This document shows, piece after piece, positions 8,395-16,002 of a stretch of 47,858 nt of DNA. Each line of letters begins with the position of its first letter. The first letter of the stretch is position 1. Source of the DNA: CAZRVH01 sp964603635 (lineage in GTDB: Bacteria > Patescibacteriota > Gracilibacteria > Peribacterales > Peribacteraceae). The stretch lies in assembly GCA_964603635.1 (NCBI GenBank), contig CAZRVH010000007.1:1-47858 (forward strand), written 5' to 3'. The notes below the pieces were generated by a model. That model made no database searches, was not told the origin of the DNA, and saw only the letters and a list, made by a program, of their open reading frames with translations. A program made the position numbers and the translations under genes.

Positions 8395-9761
8395 AATATT
8401 TGTATAAAATACTGAACGTTTTTCTCTGCTGTCTGCTGACGTGGATCTGCGTATTTTTAATCCTGAAATCCGCCCTGCAGTTCAGTATGGCGTATGATTT
8501 CATGATGTATCACTTGCCTTTTGCACTGCAAAAATGGCATTTAACCACGTACTCGCCTTTCGAACGGATAGTCAACATCCATGGACAGTTGCCCGATTTT
8601 GCCAATCACTTACAGGGCCTGCTTATAGTCGCGACACGCAGATTCAGCAGTGCAAATCTGGTGAATATCATCGGGTTAGCTCTTTCGATAGTCAGTGCGA
8701 AAATGATTTTCAGAAAGGAATTCGCGCTACAGTGGTTTCTGGTTGTTTTTCTCGCCATTCCGCTTTGCGTCATTCATAGCACGATTGGATATATTGATTT
8801 ATTCGCCGGCGAAATGGTGCTAACCGCATTCATCGGAATGTACGGCATTTTTCAGAAACGATCTGTGTCATCCCATATTGTGTTTACAATTGGTTTGCTC
8901 GCATCCGTTCTTACAAGGATGCAGACTTGGCCAATCTGCATGCTCTTTGCATGCGCCGTGGTCATGCGGACGCTATACATAGGGCAATCGTACAAAAGCA
9001 TTATCTACTGCGCACTGATAACCTGCATTATCTCGTTCTATCCAATCAGAAATATCCTGCATTTCCAGAACCCGACGTACCCGATACAGATGCCATTCAT
9101 AGGAAAATTGCTCAATCTGCCCTCATTATCACCCGGTGGATACGATACGAACGTGCCTCCTTTTTTACTTCAGAAAAGCAGACCCGTGCAGTTTTTCTCG
9201 TCAGTATTTGAGATCAACCGCTTTGTGACAAATGAAAAATACGTATGGACCTACGACCAGTACGATCCGACCCCAAAGAGTGAGCACTTGCGAATGGGAG
9301 GATGGTTCTTCCTTTCCGTACTTGGCATCGTTGCATCCGTCATCTATGCATTTTACTGCAGGAAAATAAATCGAATATGCACCATGGTGTTCGCCCTGTC
9401 CGTTGTGCTCACAAGCTTGATACCTCATGCCTTGGAGTTACGGTATTCATTGTACATTCCATTGATATCAGCGTTTTTGCTGGCTCTGTATGTCCAAAAC
9501 AATCCCTCTCATTTCGTAAATTTACTGAAAATACATTTTACCCTATGTGCGGCGATTGTCCTTGTGAATATGCCTCCGGGGTTCTGGAGCATAGACATGA
9601 GACATCCTTCGGAGCTGGCACCGCCGCAGGCAAAGGAATTTTGGAAAATGCAAAATGGAAATATGGATGAAATCGAAATACATCAACCTTCGCACCTTGG
9701 AATTTTCTGGGCAGGCCCCACATTTTCGGAATTCAAGGTTAAGAACGTCAAACTGCAATAA
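8391..9761 (+). CDS. GT-C fold membrane glycosyltransferase-like protein (paralogue A)
   Basis: A 456-residue polytopic membrane protein with about 9-11 hydrophobic segments. The first loop after helix 1 reads FSMAYDFMMYHLPFALQKW, the DxxxYHLP-type loop of ArnT/PMT-like GT-C enzymes, which take a lipid-phosphate sugar and glycosylate outside the membrane. It is clearly paralogous to 11386-12858: FYPIRNILHFQNPTYPI against FYPLRNQVLFGNPTHPL, ELRYSLYIPL against VLRYFLYVPL, and a shared C-terminal FWAGP/YWAGP. Its start overlaps the GT2 stop (ATGA), so the pair is coupled and the GT2 product is a plausible donor maker. Confidence 0.75.
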   Translation: MKYLYKILNVFLCCLLTWICVFLILKSALQFSMAYDFMMYHLPFALQKWHLTTYSPFERIVNIHGQLPDFANHLQGLLIVATRRFSSANLVNIIGLALSIVSAKMIFRKEFALQWFLVVFLAIPLCVIHSTIGYIDLFAGEMVLTAFIGMYGIFQKRSVSSHIVFTIGLLASVLTRMQTWPICMLFACAVVMRTLYIGQSYKSIIYCALITCIISFYPIRNILHFQNPTYPIQMPFIGKLLNLPSLSPGGYDTNVPPFLLQKSRPVQFFSSVFEINRFVTNEKYVWTYDQYDPTPKSEHLRMGGWFFLSVLGIVASVIYAFYCRKINRICTMVFALSVVLTSLIPHALELRYSLYIPLISAFLLALYVQNNPSHFVNLLKIHFTLCAAIVLVNMPPGFWSIDMRHPSELAPPQAKEFWKMQNGNMDEIEIHQPSHLGIFWAGPTFSEFKVKNVKLQ

Positions 9762-9774
9762 TTAAATGCGCTTA

Positions 9775-9790
9775 TGCTATCATGGGAGCA
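9775..9790 (+). promoter_or_regulatory. extended -10 with predicted leaderless start
   Basis: TGCTATCAT (9775-9783) ends six bases before ATG 9790. It rules out an upstream in-frame ATG at 9766 and agrees with the lipoprotein signal starting at 9790. Confidence 0.75.
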
Positions 9791-11337
9791 TGCGTAAAAA
9801 TAAGGTTTTTGCCATGGGTGTTTTTGTCTTTCTGTTTTTGACGAGTTGCTCTGGTGAAAAAATATTCACTCACCACGACGGAAACATGACCCCAGGCAAA
9901 GACATCGGCACATACCTTCCCTCTGATTCCATAGAAGCATCGACGGTGATGGAGGCCGGAATGTCGGAAATCATGGTCGTGAAACACGGACAGACCATCG
10001 ACCTCTCCCCCATGGTCGTCCGCAAAACTATCAACGGGAAAGAGCAGGTCATGTTCGGCTACCGGGGCCAAATACCCGGCCCATTGCTCAAGGTGGAACA
10101 GGGATCGGAATTCTACGTGAACGTGACGAATGACATTCCCCTGCCGACGACGAACCACTGGCACGGACTGCGCCTGGATAACGCGTTCGACGGGATGCCC
10201 GGCATTTCCCAGGCGGAAATCCAACCGGAAGGATCATTCCGCTACACGGTGAAGGTCCCGGATGCGGGCCTGTTTTGGTACCACCCCCACGTGCGGGAGG
10301 ATATCGAACAGGATCTCGGTTTATACGGAAACATCCTCGTCACTCCGAAGAATGCGGCCAAGCCCCCGGTCGACCGGGAGGAAACGCTGATGTTGGATGA
10401 CCTGCTGCTCGATGCATCCGGCAAGATCGCGCCGTACGGAAAGGAAGGGGCGACGCATGTCATGATGGGCCGCTATGGAAACGTCATGCTGCTCAACGGG
10501 CAGACCGACTACTCCCTGGACGTGCGCCAGGGGGATGTTGTACGCCTGTACCTGACGAACACGGCGAATGCCCGCCCTTTCCGCATCGGCATACCCGGCG
10601 CTTCCATGAAGGTCATTGCGTCGGACATGGGGCCGTATGAAAAGGAAGAACGCATCGAGTGGCTGGTCATCGGACCGGCCGAACGATACGTGGTCGACGT
10701 GCTGTTCCCGCAATCCGGCAAAAAAAGCATCATGCATCGGGGCGGCGGGGAACCGGTCGAAATCGGGACGATCAACGTACGGGCATCGCGCGCGGCAAGC
10801 GTGCATACGGATGCATTCCTGCGGAATCATACGGTTCCGGACGCACTCTCCCCCGTCACATCGCCGGATACGTACCTGGACGGACGGCCAGATGAAATAC
10901 TCAGGATTTCCTACTCCGGCATGAATCACGGCACGGTGACCGGAACCGATGGCATCGAGTGGGAAGACTCCATGCCGATGATGAACGCGATGACGAACCA
11001 AGGGAACTTCTCATGGAAACTCGTGGACGACCGAACCGGCAAGGCGAACATGGACGTCCATTGGACGTTCGGGCTCGGCGACAGGAAGAAAATCCGCATG
11101 ATCAACGACGACGAGTCGATGCAACATCCCATCCATTTCCACGGCCAGCGCTTCTTGGTTCTCTCCGTCGATGGAAAACCCGTGGAGAACCGCGCATGGA
11201 AGGACACCTTCATGCTTCGTTCGGGCGAAACCGCGGACGTACTGCTTGAGCTGACAAACCCCGGCACCTGGATGTTTCACTGCCACATCGCCGAACATTT
11301 GCAGGATGGCATGATGGGGCTGTTCACCGTGGAATGA
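9790..11337 (+). CDS. lipoprotein multicopper oxidase
   Basis: A 515-residue protein. Residues 1-20 are a lipoprotein signal (FLFLTSC, Cys20), placing it on the outer face of the membrane. All four copper-binding motifs of three-domain laccase-type oxidases are present: HWHG at 123-126, WYHPH with His165/His167, HPIHFH at 446-451, and HCHIAEHLQDGM with His497, Cys498, His499, His503 and Met508 as axial ligand. It should oxidise a substrate by one-electron steps and reduce oxygen to water; cuprous ion, ferrous iron or phenolics are candidates. It lies between two GT-C paralogues and has its own promoter, so the link to glycan synthesis may only be positional. Confidence 0.93.
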   Translation: MRKNKVFAMGVFVFLFLTSCSGEKIFTHHDGNMTPGKDIGTYLPSDSIEASTVMEAGMSEIMVVKHGQTIDLSPMVVRKTINGKEQVMFGYRGQIPGPLLKVEQGSEFYVNVTNDIPLPTTNHWHGLRLDNAFDGMPGISQAEIQPEGSFRYTVKVPDAGLFWYHPHVREDIEQDLGLYGNILVTPKNAAKPPVDREETLMLDDLLLDASGKIAPYGKEGATHVMMGRYGNVMLLNGQTDYSLDVRQGDVVRLYLTNTANARPFRIGIPGASMKVIASDMGPYEKEERIEWLVIGPAERYVVDVLFPQSGKKSIMHRGGGEPVEIGTINVRASRAASVHTDAFLRNHTVPDALSPVTSPDTYLDGRPDEILRISYSGMNHGTVTGTDGIEWEDSMPMMNAMTNQGNFSWKLVDDRTGKANMDVHWTFGLGDRKKIRMINDDESMQHPIHFHGQRFLVLSVDGKPVENRAWKDTFMLRSGETADVLLELTNPGTWMFHCHIAEHLQDGMMGLFTVE

Positions 11338-11349
11338 GAGGCGACGCGA

Positions 11350-11386
11350 TTGCCGTAGCCGCGATTGTGGCATAGAGTCTGTCCCG
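11350..11386 (+). promoter_or_regulatory. probable promoter and GTG start of GT-C paralogue B
   Basis: TTGCCG (11350-11355), a 17-bp spacer and TAGAGT (11373-11378) end seven bases before GTG 11386. The geometry matches the leaderless pattern seen elsewhere, but the -10 is a weak match. Confidence 0.4.
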
Positions 11387-12858
11387 TGCCCGTACCAATA
11401 GCAATACGTTCCGCTTTCCGCGCAGTACGCTTTCCCAAAAGCGTTCGAAAGGCCATCGTGGTTTTCCATTGGATGATCATCGGGTACGTATACGGTTTTT
11501 TCATACTCAAAGCGACGATCGAGTTCGGACGCCCGGCCGATGTCCTCGCTTACTACCTGCCTCGGGCGTTGCAGCAGGTCGGCATCGGCACATATCGTTA
11601 CGGCGAATGGGCGATGCGTCAGTCCGAAGGGTTCCCCGGACTTCCGACGATGATACAAGGATCCCTTGTCTGGCTGAGCAATCAGTATAATGCGGTCAAC
11701 ACCGTCAATATCGTGGGATTTGCCACTGCGATAGGCGGCATTTTCCTGATACACCGGAAAACGTTCCCCTATCGTTGGTTCCTCACGTTTTGCCTCGCCG
11801 TTCCCCTTTTTTATTACCACATCACGGTGGGCTTCATCGACCTCTTCGCATCCAGCATGGTGCTGCTTGCATTCGCCGGACTGCATGGCGTCGCGACCCG
11901 TACACACCCCGCGATATCGGCAACGATGCTCGCGATCGGGTGCACATGCGCCATGTTCTCCAAGATGACGGTTTGGCCGGCTGCCTGCATCACCGCGTTT
12001 TTCGGAATCGTCGCGCTGGCAAAGGCATATAAAGCGCGCAGCCTTCCCGGTTTGGCCGCGGTTTTTTTCGGGATGGTGATTATTGCGGGGACTGCCTTTT
12101 ACCCGTTGCGCAACCAAGTGCTTTTTGGCAATCCGACGCATCCCCTGGAGTTGAACGTCTATATGAAAACGCTGCCGGCGGTCGCCGTCATAACGGAAGT
12201 GGAAGAATTGAATATCCCGAATTCCCTTGTAACGAAAAGCCAGGCCATGTCATTCGTATATTCACTGCTGGAAATGAACCGGGGACATTCCGTCGCCCCC
12301 TTCGAATGGTCCGTCTTCCGAAGCCATGGAAGGTTCTTCGAACGCGATCAAATGGGAGGATTCTTTTTCCTGACGGTCATCGTTCTTTTTTCGACGCTGT
12401 TCATGATATACCTGACGGTTCCAACCAACGAACTCGGCATGGGGGCGTTCGCGACCTGCCTCATCATAACCGCGAATCTCCCGCATTCGTCCGTCCTGCG
12501 ATACTTTCTCTATGTACCGCTTATGGCGATTTTCTTGGTATGCATGTATCTGCATGCCGCCAGGCCGCCGCTGAAAAGACTGATCATCGGGGGACTGCTC
12601 CTGTGCACGGCTTTTGTCATTCCCAATCTCGGGAATACGTTTTGGATCATCGATCCCAGGCCGCATGATGCGTTCGCACCCGCCGCGGCACGCACGTTTT
12701 GGCAGGAAAATGAACATCAGACATTCGACGGATACCTGACGATTCGCGGCGCCTATCCCAGCACCATCTACTGGGCGGGACCGGATTTCAACCGCTGGAT
12801 GGTACAGGAAGACTTGGACAATCGGTACATTAATACCATCAGGCCCGCGGAACAGTAA
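11386..12858 (+). CDS. GT-C fold membrane glycosyltransferase-like protein (paralogue B)
   Basis: A 490-residue polytopic membrane protein, paralogous to 8391-9761 along its length. The first loop reads RPADVLAYYLPRALQQVGIG, followed by FPGLPTMIQGSLVWLSNQYNA, as in ArnT-like GT-C enzymes, and the C-terminus has the shared YWAGPDFNRWM. The start is uncertain: a TTG at 11365 is possible, but the GTG at 11386 fits the promoter spacing. It ends three bases from the convergent sugar dehydrogenase stop. Base composition is more GC-rich than paralogue A, so the copies have either diverged for long or came from different sources. Confidence 0.7.
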   Translation: MPVPIAIRSAFRAVRFPKSVRKAIVVFHWMIIGYVYGFFILKATIEFGRPADVLAYYLPRALQQVGIGTYRYGEWAMRQSEGFPGLPTMIQGSLVWLSNQYNAVNTVNIVGFATAIGGIFLIHRKTFPYRWFLTFCLAVPLFYYHITVGFIDLFASSMVLLAFAGLHGVATRTHPAISATMLAIGCTCAMFSKMTVWPAACITAFFGIVALAKAYKARSLPGLAAVFFGMVIIAGTAFYPLRNQVLFGNPTHPLELNVYMKTLPAVAVITEVEELNIPNSLVTKSQAMSFVYSLLEMNRGHSVAPFEWSVFRSHGRFFERDQMGGFFFLTVIVLFSTLFMIYLTVPTNELGMGAFATCLIITANLPHSSVLRYFLYVPLMAIFLVCMYLHAARPPLKRLIIGGLLLCTAFVIPNLGNTFWIIDPRPHDAFAPAAARTFWQENEHQTFDGYLTIRGAYPSTIYWAGPDFNRWMVQEDLDNRYINTIRPAEQ

Positions 12859-12861
12859 CCC

Positions 12862-14130
12862 TCAGAGCGTGTTTTCCGCGCGTTCCTCCCTCAGCACCAT
12901 TCTCCATAACACCCCGTTCATGTCGGCGGCGCTTGCGAACTGCGGATTGCCATTTTCATCCAGCTCCACGGCCCCGAACATCGTTCCGGCATAATGATAT
13001 CCGTCGCTGCCCGTATCGAATGACACGGCGAAGGGCAGGTGGCCGATAGGCATATCCGATTCCACCGCGCCGTCCGGTCCGACCGAAACAGCCCTCATCC
13101 ATCCTACGTACCATTCGCCGTAGATCATTTTGCCCGTCAGCAACCCGTCGTAACGGTCGACCTGTTCCGGAACATATTCCTTGCCCACCCATGCGACGCG
13201 GAATTTGGTTGATGTCCTTGCGAAAGCATCATCGCGTATGAAAGCATTGTCGACGGAGCGCGAGTAGGAAATGACGGGATCGGAAATGCCATCGCAAGCG
13301 GCCTTGCAGGGGCCTTCCGTGCGCGGCCAGCCGAAATTCTGACCGGGCCGCAACGCCACGTTGATCTCTTCCGTGAACGTGGAACCGACGTCCGCCATCC
13401 AATACCTCCCCGCAGAATCGAATTCAGCCCTCCAGGGATTGCGAAGGCCATAGGCGAAAACGATGTCATCCGAGGGATCGCCTCCGACGAACGGATTGTC
13501 CGCGGGTACCTGGTATCCCTCCCCCGCCGCATCCCGATTGGGGATGATACGCACGATTTTGCCAAGGGGATTGGTCAAATCCTGCGCATTTTCCGCCCTC
13601 CCCTTTTCACCGACGCTGATCAACATGGCGCCGGCCGCATCGAAACGGATGGCCGTTATGCCATGGATGGACCGGGTAGACAGAGGATCTCCCGCGCTGA
13701 TGATTTCCCGCCCCGTTTGCAAGGCGGTCCCGAAATAATTGCCATCGAAAGAATAGCGCATCACCGTGCTGGATTGGGGATCGGTGCAAAAACTGACGTA
13801 AAAGAATTTGTTGGATGCGAAGTCAGGATCAAGCGCCAGCGAGGCGGCGCCGCAATCAACCGACGAGTGCACCGACGGAATGGTCATGCTTCCGATTTGC
13901 TTCGCCTTGTTGCCGGCAAGCTTGAAATATCCGACCTTGCCGGAACGGCCCAGCGCAAGGAATTCCTGCGACCCGGGAAGGAAACGGAAATCGGTGAGCG
14001 CGGGGAATTCCCCTTCCAGCGTCACTTTATCAAACACGATCGGGGAAGAGGCGTCCATATCGCCGGTGCGCACGCACGCGGCCAAGGAGACGGCAAAAAG
14101 ACACGGGACGATAAGACGACGCATAGGCAT
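12862..14130 (-). CDS. GSDH-type (PQQ-dependent) sugar dehydrogenase lipoprotein
   Basis: About 422 residues with a lipoprotein signal (MPMRRLIVPCLFAVSLAAC). The six-bladed propeller of the glucose/sorbosone dehydrogenase family is visible: DCGAASLALDPDFASNKFFYVSF, RSIHGITAIRFDAAG, then NPLGKIVRIIPNRDAAGEGYQVPADNPF, and YGLRNPWRAEFDSAGRYWMADVG, in which the Arg and Asp are typical ligand-side residues. Members oxidise aldose sugars with PQQ, or lack activity. No PQQ synthesis genes are in the window, so cofactor supply is open. Starts at 14130 or 14124 both fit the signal peptide; a GTG at 14169 is allowed by the -10 but would put an unlikely Cys-rich tail before it. Confidence 0.85.
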   Translation of the reverse strand: MPMRRLIVPCLFAVSLAACVRTGDMDASSPIVFDKVTLEGEFPALTDFRFLPGSQEFLALGRSGKVGYFKLAGNKAKQIGSMTIPSVHSSVDCGAASLALDPDFASNKFFYVSFCTDPQSSTVMRYSFDGNYFGTALQTGREIISAGDPLSTRSIHGITAIRFDAAGAMLISVGEKGRAENAQDLTNPLGKIVRIIPNRDAAGEGYQVPADNPFVGGDPSDDIVFAYGLRNPWRAEFDSAGRYWMADVGSTFTEEINVALRPGQNFGWPRTEGPCKAACDGISDPVISYSRSVDNAFIRDDAFARTSTKFRVAWVGKEYVPEQVDRYDGLLTGKMIYGEWYVGWMRAVSVGPDGAVESDMPIGHLPFAVSFDTGSDGYHYAGTMFGAVELDENGNPQFASAADMNGVLWRMVLREERAENTL

Positions 14131-14168
14131 AAGGGGGAAACATCCGCAGGAAGGATACTGGCAATGCA

Positions 14169-14200
14169 CGCGGCATTATAGACCTTTGAAAAATGCCGCG
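14169..14200. promoter_or_regulatory. operator-like inverted repeat over the sugar dehydrogenase -10
   Basis: CGCGGCAT (14169-14176) is perfectly inverted as ATGCCGCG (14193-14200), 16 bases apart. TATAAT for the minus-strand sugar dehydrogenase lies at 14175-14180 and overlaps the left half-site. The site also lies just upstream of the divergent phosphorylase promoter, so a bound regulator could affect both genes. Confidence 0.5.
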
Positions 14201-14233
14201 GTCTTTTGTCAAATTTACCATGGGCACTCCGGG

Positions 14234-14250
14234 TGATATGCTGGGCGCAA
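14234..14250 (+). promoter_or_regulatory. extended -10 of the phosphorylase gene
   Basis: TGATATGCT (14234-14242) ends seven bases before ATG 14250, predicting a leaderless or one-base leader. It decides the start against an upstream in-frame ATG at 14193. Confidence 0.65.
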
Positions 14251-15902
14251 TGAACAACAACATTCGCATCGCCTATTTCACGATGGAGATCGGGATGAAA
14301 AATTCCATTCCCACGTTCGCGGGCGGACTCGGCATCCTGGCTGCGGACTATATGCGTTCGTGCGCGGATATGAAAGTGCCCGTTGGTTGCGTCACGATGT
14401 GCTGGAAACACGGCTACACTCACCAGGAGGTATCAGCGGACGGCACGCAAACGTTCAGCGATGTCGACTGGGACCCGACGAAGGAGTTACAGAAACTCGA
14501 CACGACCGTAGATGTATCCATCGAGGGGCGGACGGTTGCGGTCGGCGTATGGGTTCTGCCGCTGAAATCCGGAAAACACACGGTGCCGGTATATTTCCTG
14601 GATACAGATTTGGATCAAAATTCAAAAGAGGATCGCGAAATCACGAAATACCTGTATGGCGGCAACCTGGCCTCTCGCATAAAGCAGGAGGTAGTCTTGG
14701 GCATCGGCGGCGTGCGCATGCTGCGTGCGCTGGGACATGCGGACATAGGGCATTTTCACCTGAACGAAGGCCACTCGGCGTTTCTCACCTTGGAACTGCT
14801 GAAAGAAAATGATTTCGATGACAAGCGTGTCCGGAAACTTTGTGCCTTCACCACGCATACCCCCGTCCCTGCGGGACATGATGTCTTCCCCTACGACCTT
14901 GCATGGAACATAGTCGGTAACATGCTCCCTTGGCATATCAAACATATCGCGGGCGACGACATGCTGTCCATGACCATGCTTGCCATGAACGAAAGTTCCT
15001 ACACGTGCGGCGTCTCGAAAATACATGGGAAGGTGGCGGCGGAGATGTTGGGAAACGGAAACGTGGATTACATCACGAACGGCATCCACCATCCGACGTG
15101 GACCTCCGCCCCCCTGCGCACCCTGTTCGATACATACATCCCCGGTTGGAAAGAAGATCCGTCCCTGCTGGCGAATGCCCACGCGATACCGAATGCCGAC
15201 CTGTGGAAAGCGCATCAGAAAAACAAAAAAGCACTGTGCGATATGGTGAAAGAAGGGACGGGAAAGGCATTCTCCCCCGACATCCTGACCATCGTGGCGG
15301 CGCGCCGCATCGTGCCGTACAAGCAGACGGAACTCCTGTACGCGGATATGGATCGTCTCCTGTCGGTGGCGAACGGCAGATTGCAAATCCTGCACTCGGG
15401 CAACAGCCATCCCAATGATTCGTTCTCGCAAGGAGTCGTAAAACATATTCTGGAACGCGGGAAGCAATATCATGGAAAGATTGAAATCGCATACCTTCCC
15501 AACCACAGTCCGGACAGCGCCGCGATCCTCACGGCCGGCGCAGACATTTGGCTGAACACGCCGGAACGACCCAAGGAAGCATCCGGTACGTCCGGCATGA
15601 AGGCGGCCGTGAACGGCGGCATCAATCTTTCCATACTCGACGGCTGGTGGGCGGAAGCCTATGCCATGGATCCGGAATCCGGCTGGAGGATCGGCCCGGA
15701 GATGGGGCACGGAAGCATCGAGGAAATGATGAAAAACGACGCCGAGGATCTGTACACGCAGTTGGAATTGGAGATTTTGCCGTCGTATTACGACGCGACG
15801 AAGGACGCATGGATCGAACGGATGAAGCGGTCCATCGCCTTGGTTTCCCATTTCAATAGCCACCGGAGCATCGGGGAATATTTGGAAAAAGCCTGGAAAT
15901 AA
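14250..15902 (+). CDS. glgP: alpha-glucan phosphorylase, short type (GT35)
   Basis: A 550-residue enzyme that releases glucose-1-phosphate from alpha-1,4-glucan using phosphate and PLP. It opens IRIAYFTMEIGMKNSIPTF with FAGGLGILAADYMRSCADM, shows HLNEGHSAF and FTTHTPVPAGHDVF in the middle, VAARRIVPYKQTEL, and RPKEASGTSGMKAAVNGG with Lys451 as the PLP-binding residue. The length matches the short archaeal/bacterial form, which lacks the long N-terminal extension of the E. coli type. It is separated from the GT4-GH57-GH15 cluster (26393-31026), with which it should work in glycogen turnover, and is divergent from the sugar dehydrogenase. Confidence 0.92.
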   Translation: MNNNIRIAYFTMEIGMKNSIPTFAGGLGILAADYMRSCADMKVPVGCVTMCWKHGYTHQEVSADGTQTFSDVDWDPTKELQKLDTTVDVSIEGRTVAVGVWVLPLKSGKHTVPVYFLDTDLDQNSKEDREITKYLYGGNLASRIKQEVVLGIGGVRMLRALGHADIGHFHLNEGHSAFLTLELLKENDFDDKRVRKLCAFTTHTPVPAGHDVFPYDLAWNIVGNMLPWHIKHIAGDDMLSMTMLAMNESSYTCGVSKIHGKVAAEMLGNGNVDYITNGIHHPTWTSAPLRTLFDTYIPGWKEDPSLLANAHAIPNADLWKAHQKNKKALCDMVKEGTGKAFSPDILTIVAARRIVPYKQTELLYADMDRLLSVANGRLQILHSGNSHPNDSFSQGVVKHILERGKQYHGKIEIAYLPNHSPDSAAILTAGADIWLNTPERPKEASGTSGMKAAVNGGINLSILDGWWAEAYAMDPESGWRIGPEMGHGSIEEMMKNDAEDLYTQLELEILPSYYDATKDAWIERMKRSIALVSHFNSHRSIGEYLEKAWK

Positions 15903-15955
15903 CCCATAAGTACCGTAAAAACCATCGCAGGAGGGTCGATTCCTGAGGGGTTTTG

Positions 15956-16002
15956 TGCTATAATCATGAGATAGCCGTTCTTGGCTACACAAAAACAAAA
16001 AA
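15956..16002 (+). promoter_or_regulatory. promoter and leader of the polysaccharide operon
   Basis: TGCTATAAT (15956-15964) is a perfect extended -10, with +1 expected near 15971. The leader of about 32 nt folds as TAGCC-gttctt-GGCTA (15972-15987), followed by an A-rich single-stranded run up to ATG 16003. There is no Shine-Dalgarno motif. The same A-rich leader style is used at 26363-26392. Confidence 0.7.

Noticed and set aside
9766..9789. Earlier ATG for the multicopper oxidase
   Set aside because: The extended -10 overlaps this stretch, and the lipoprotein signal is only well formed from 9790.
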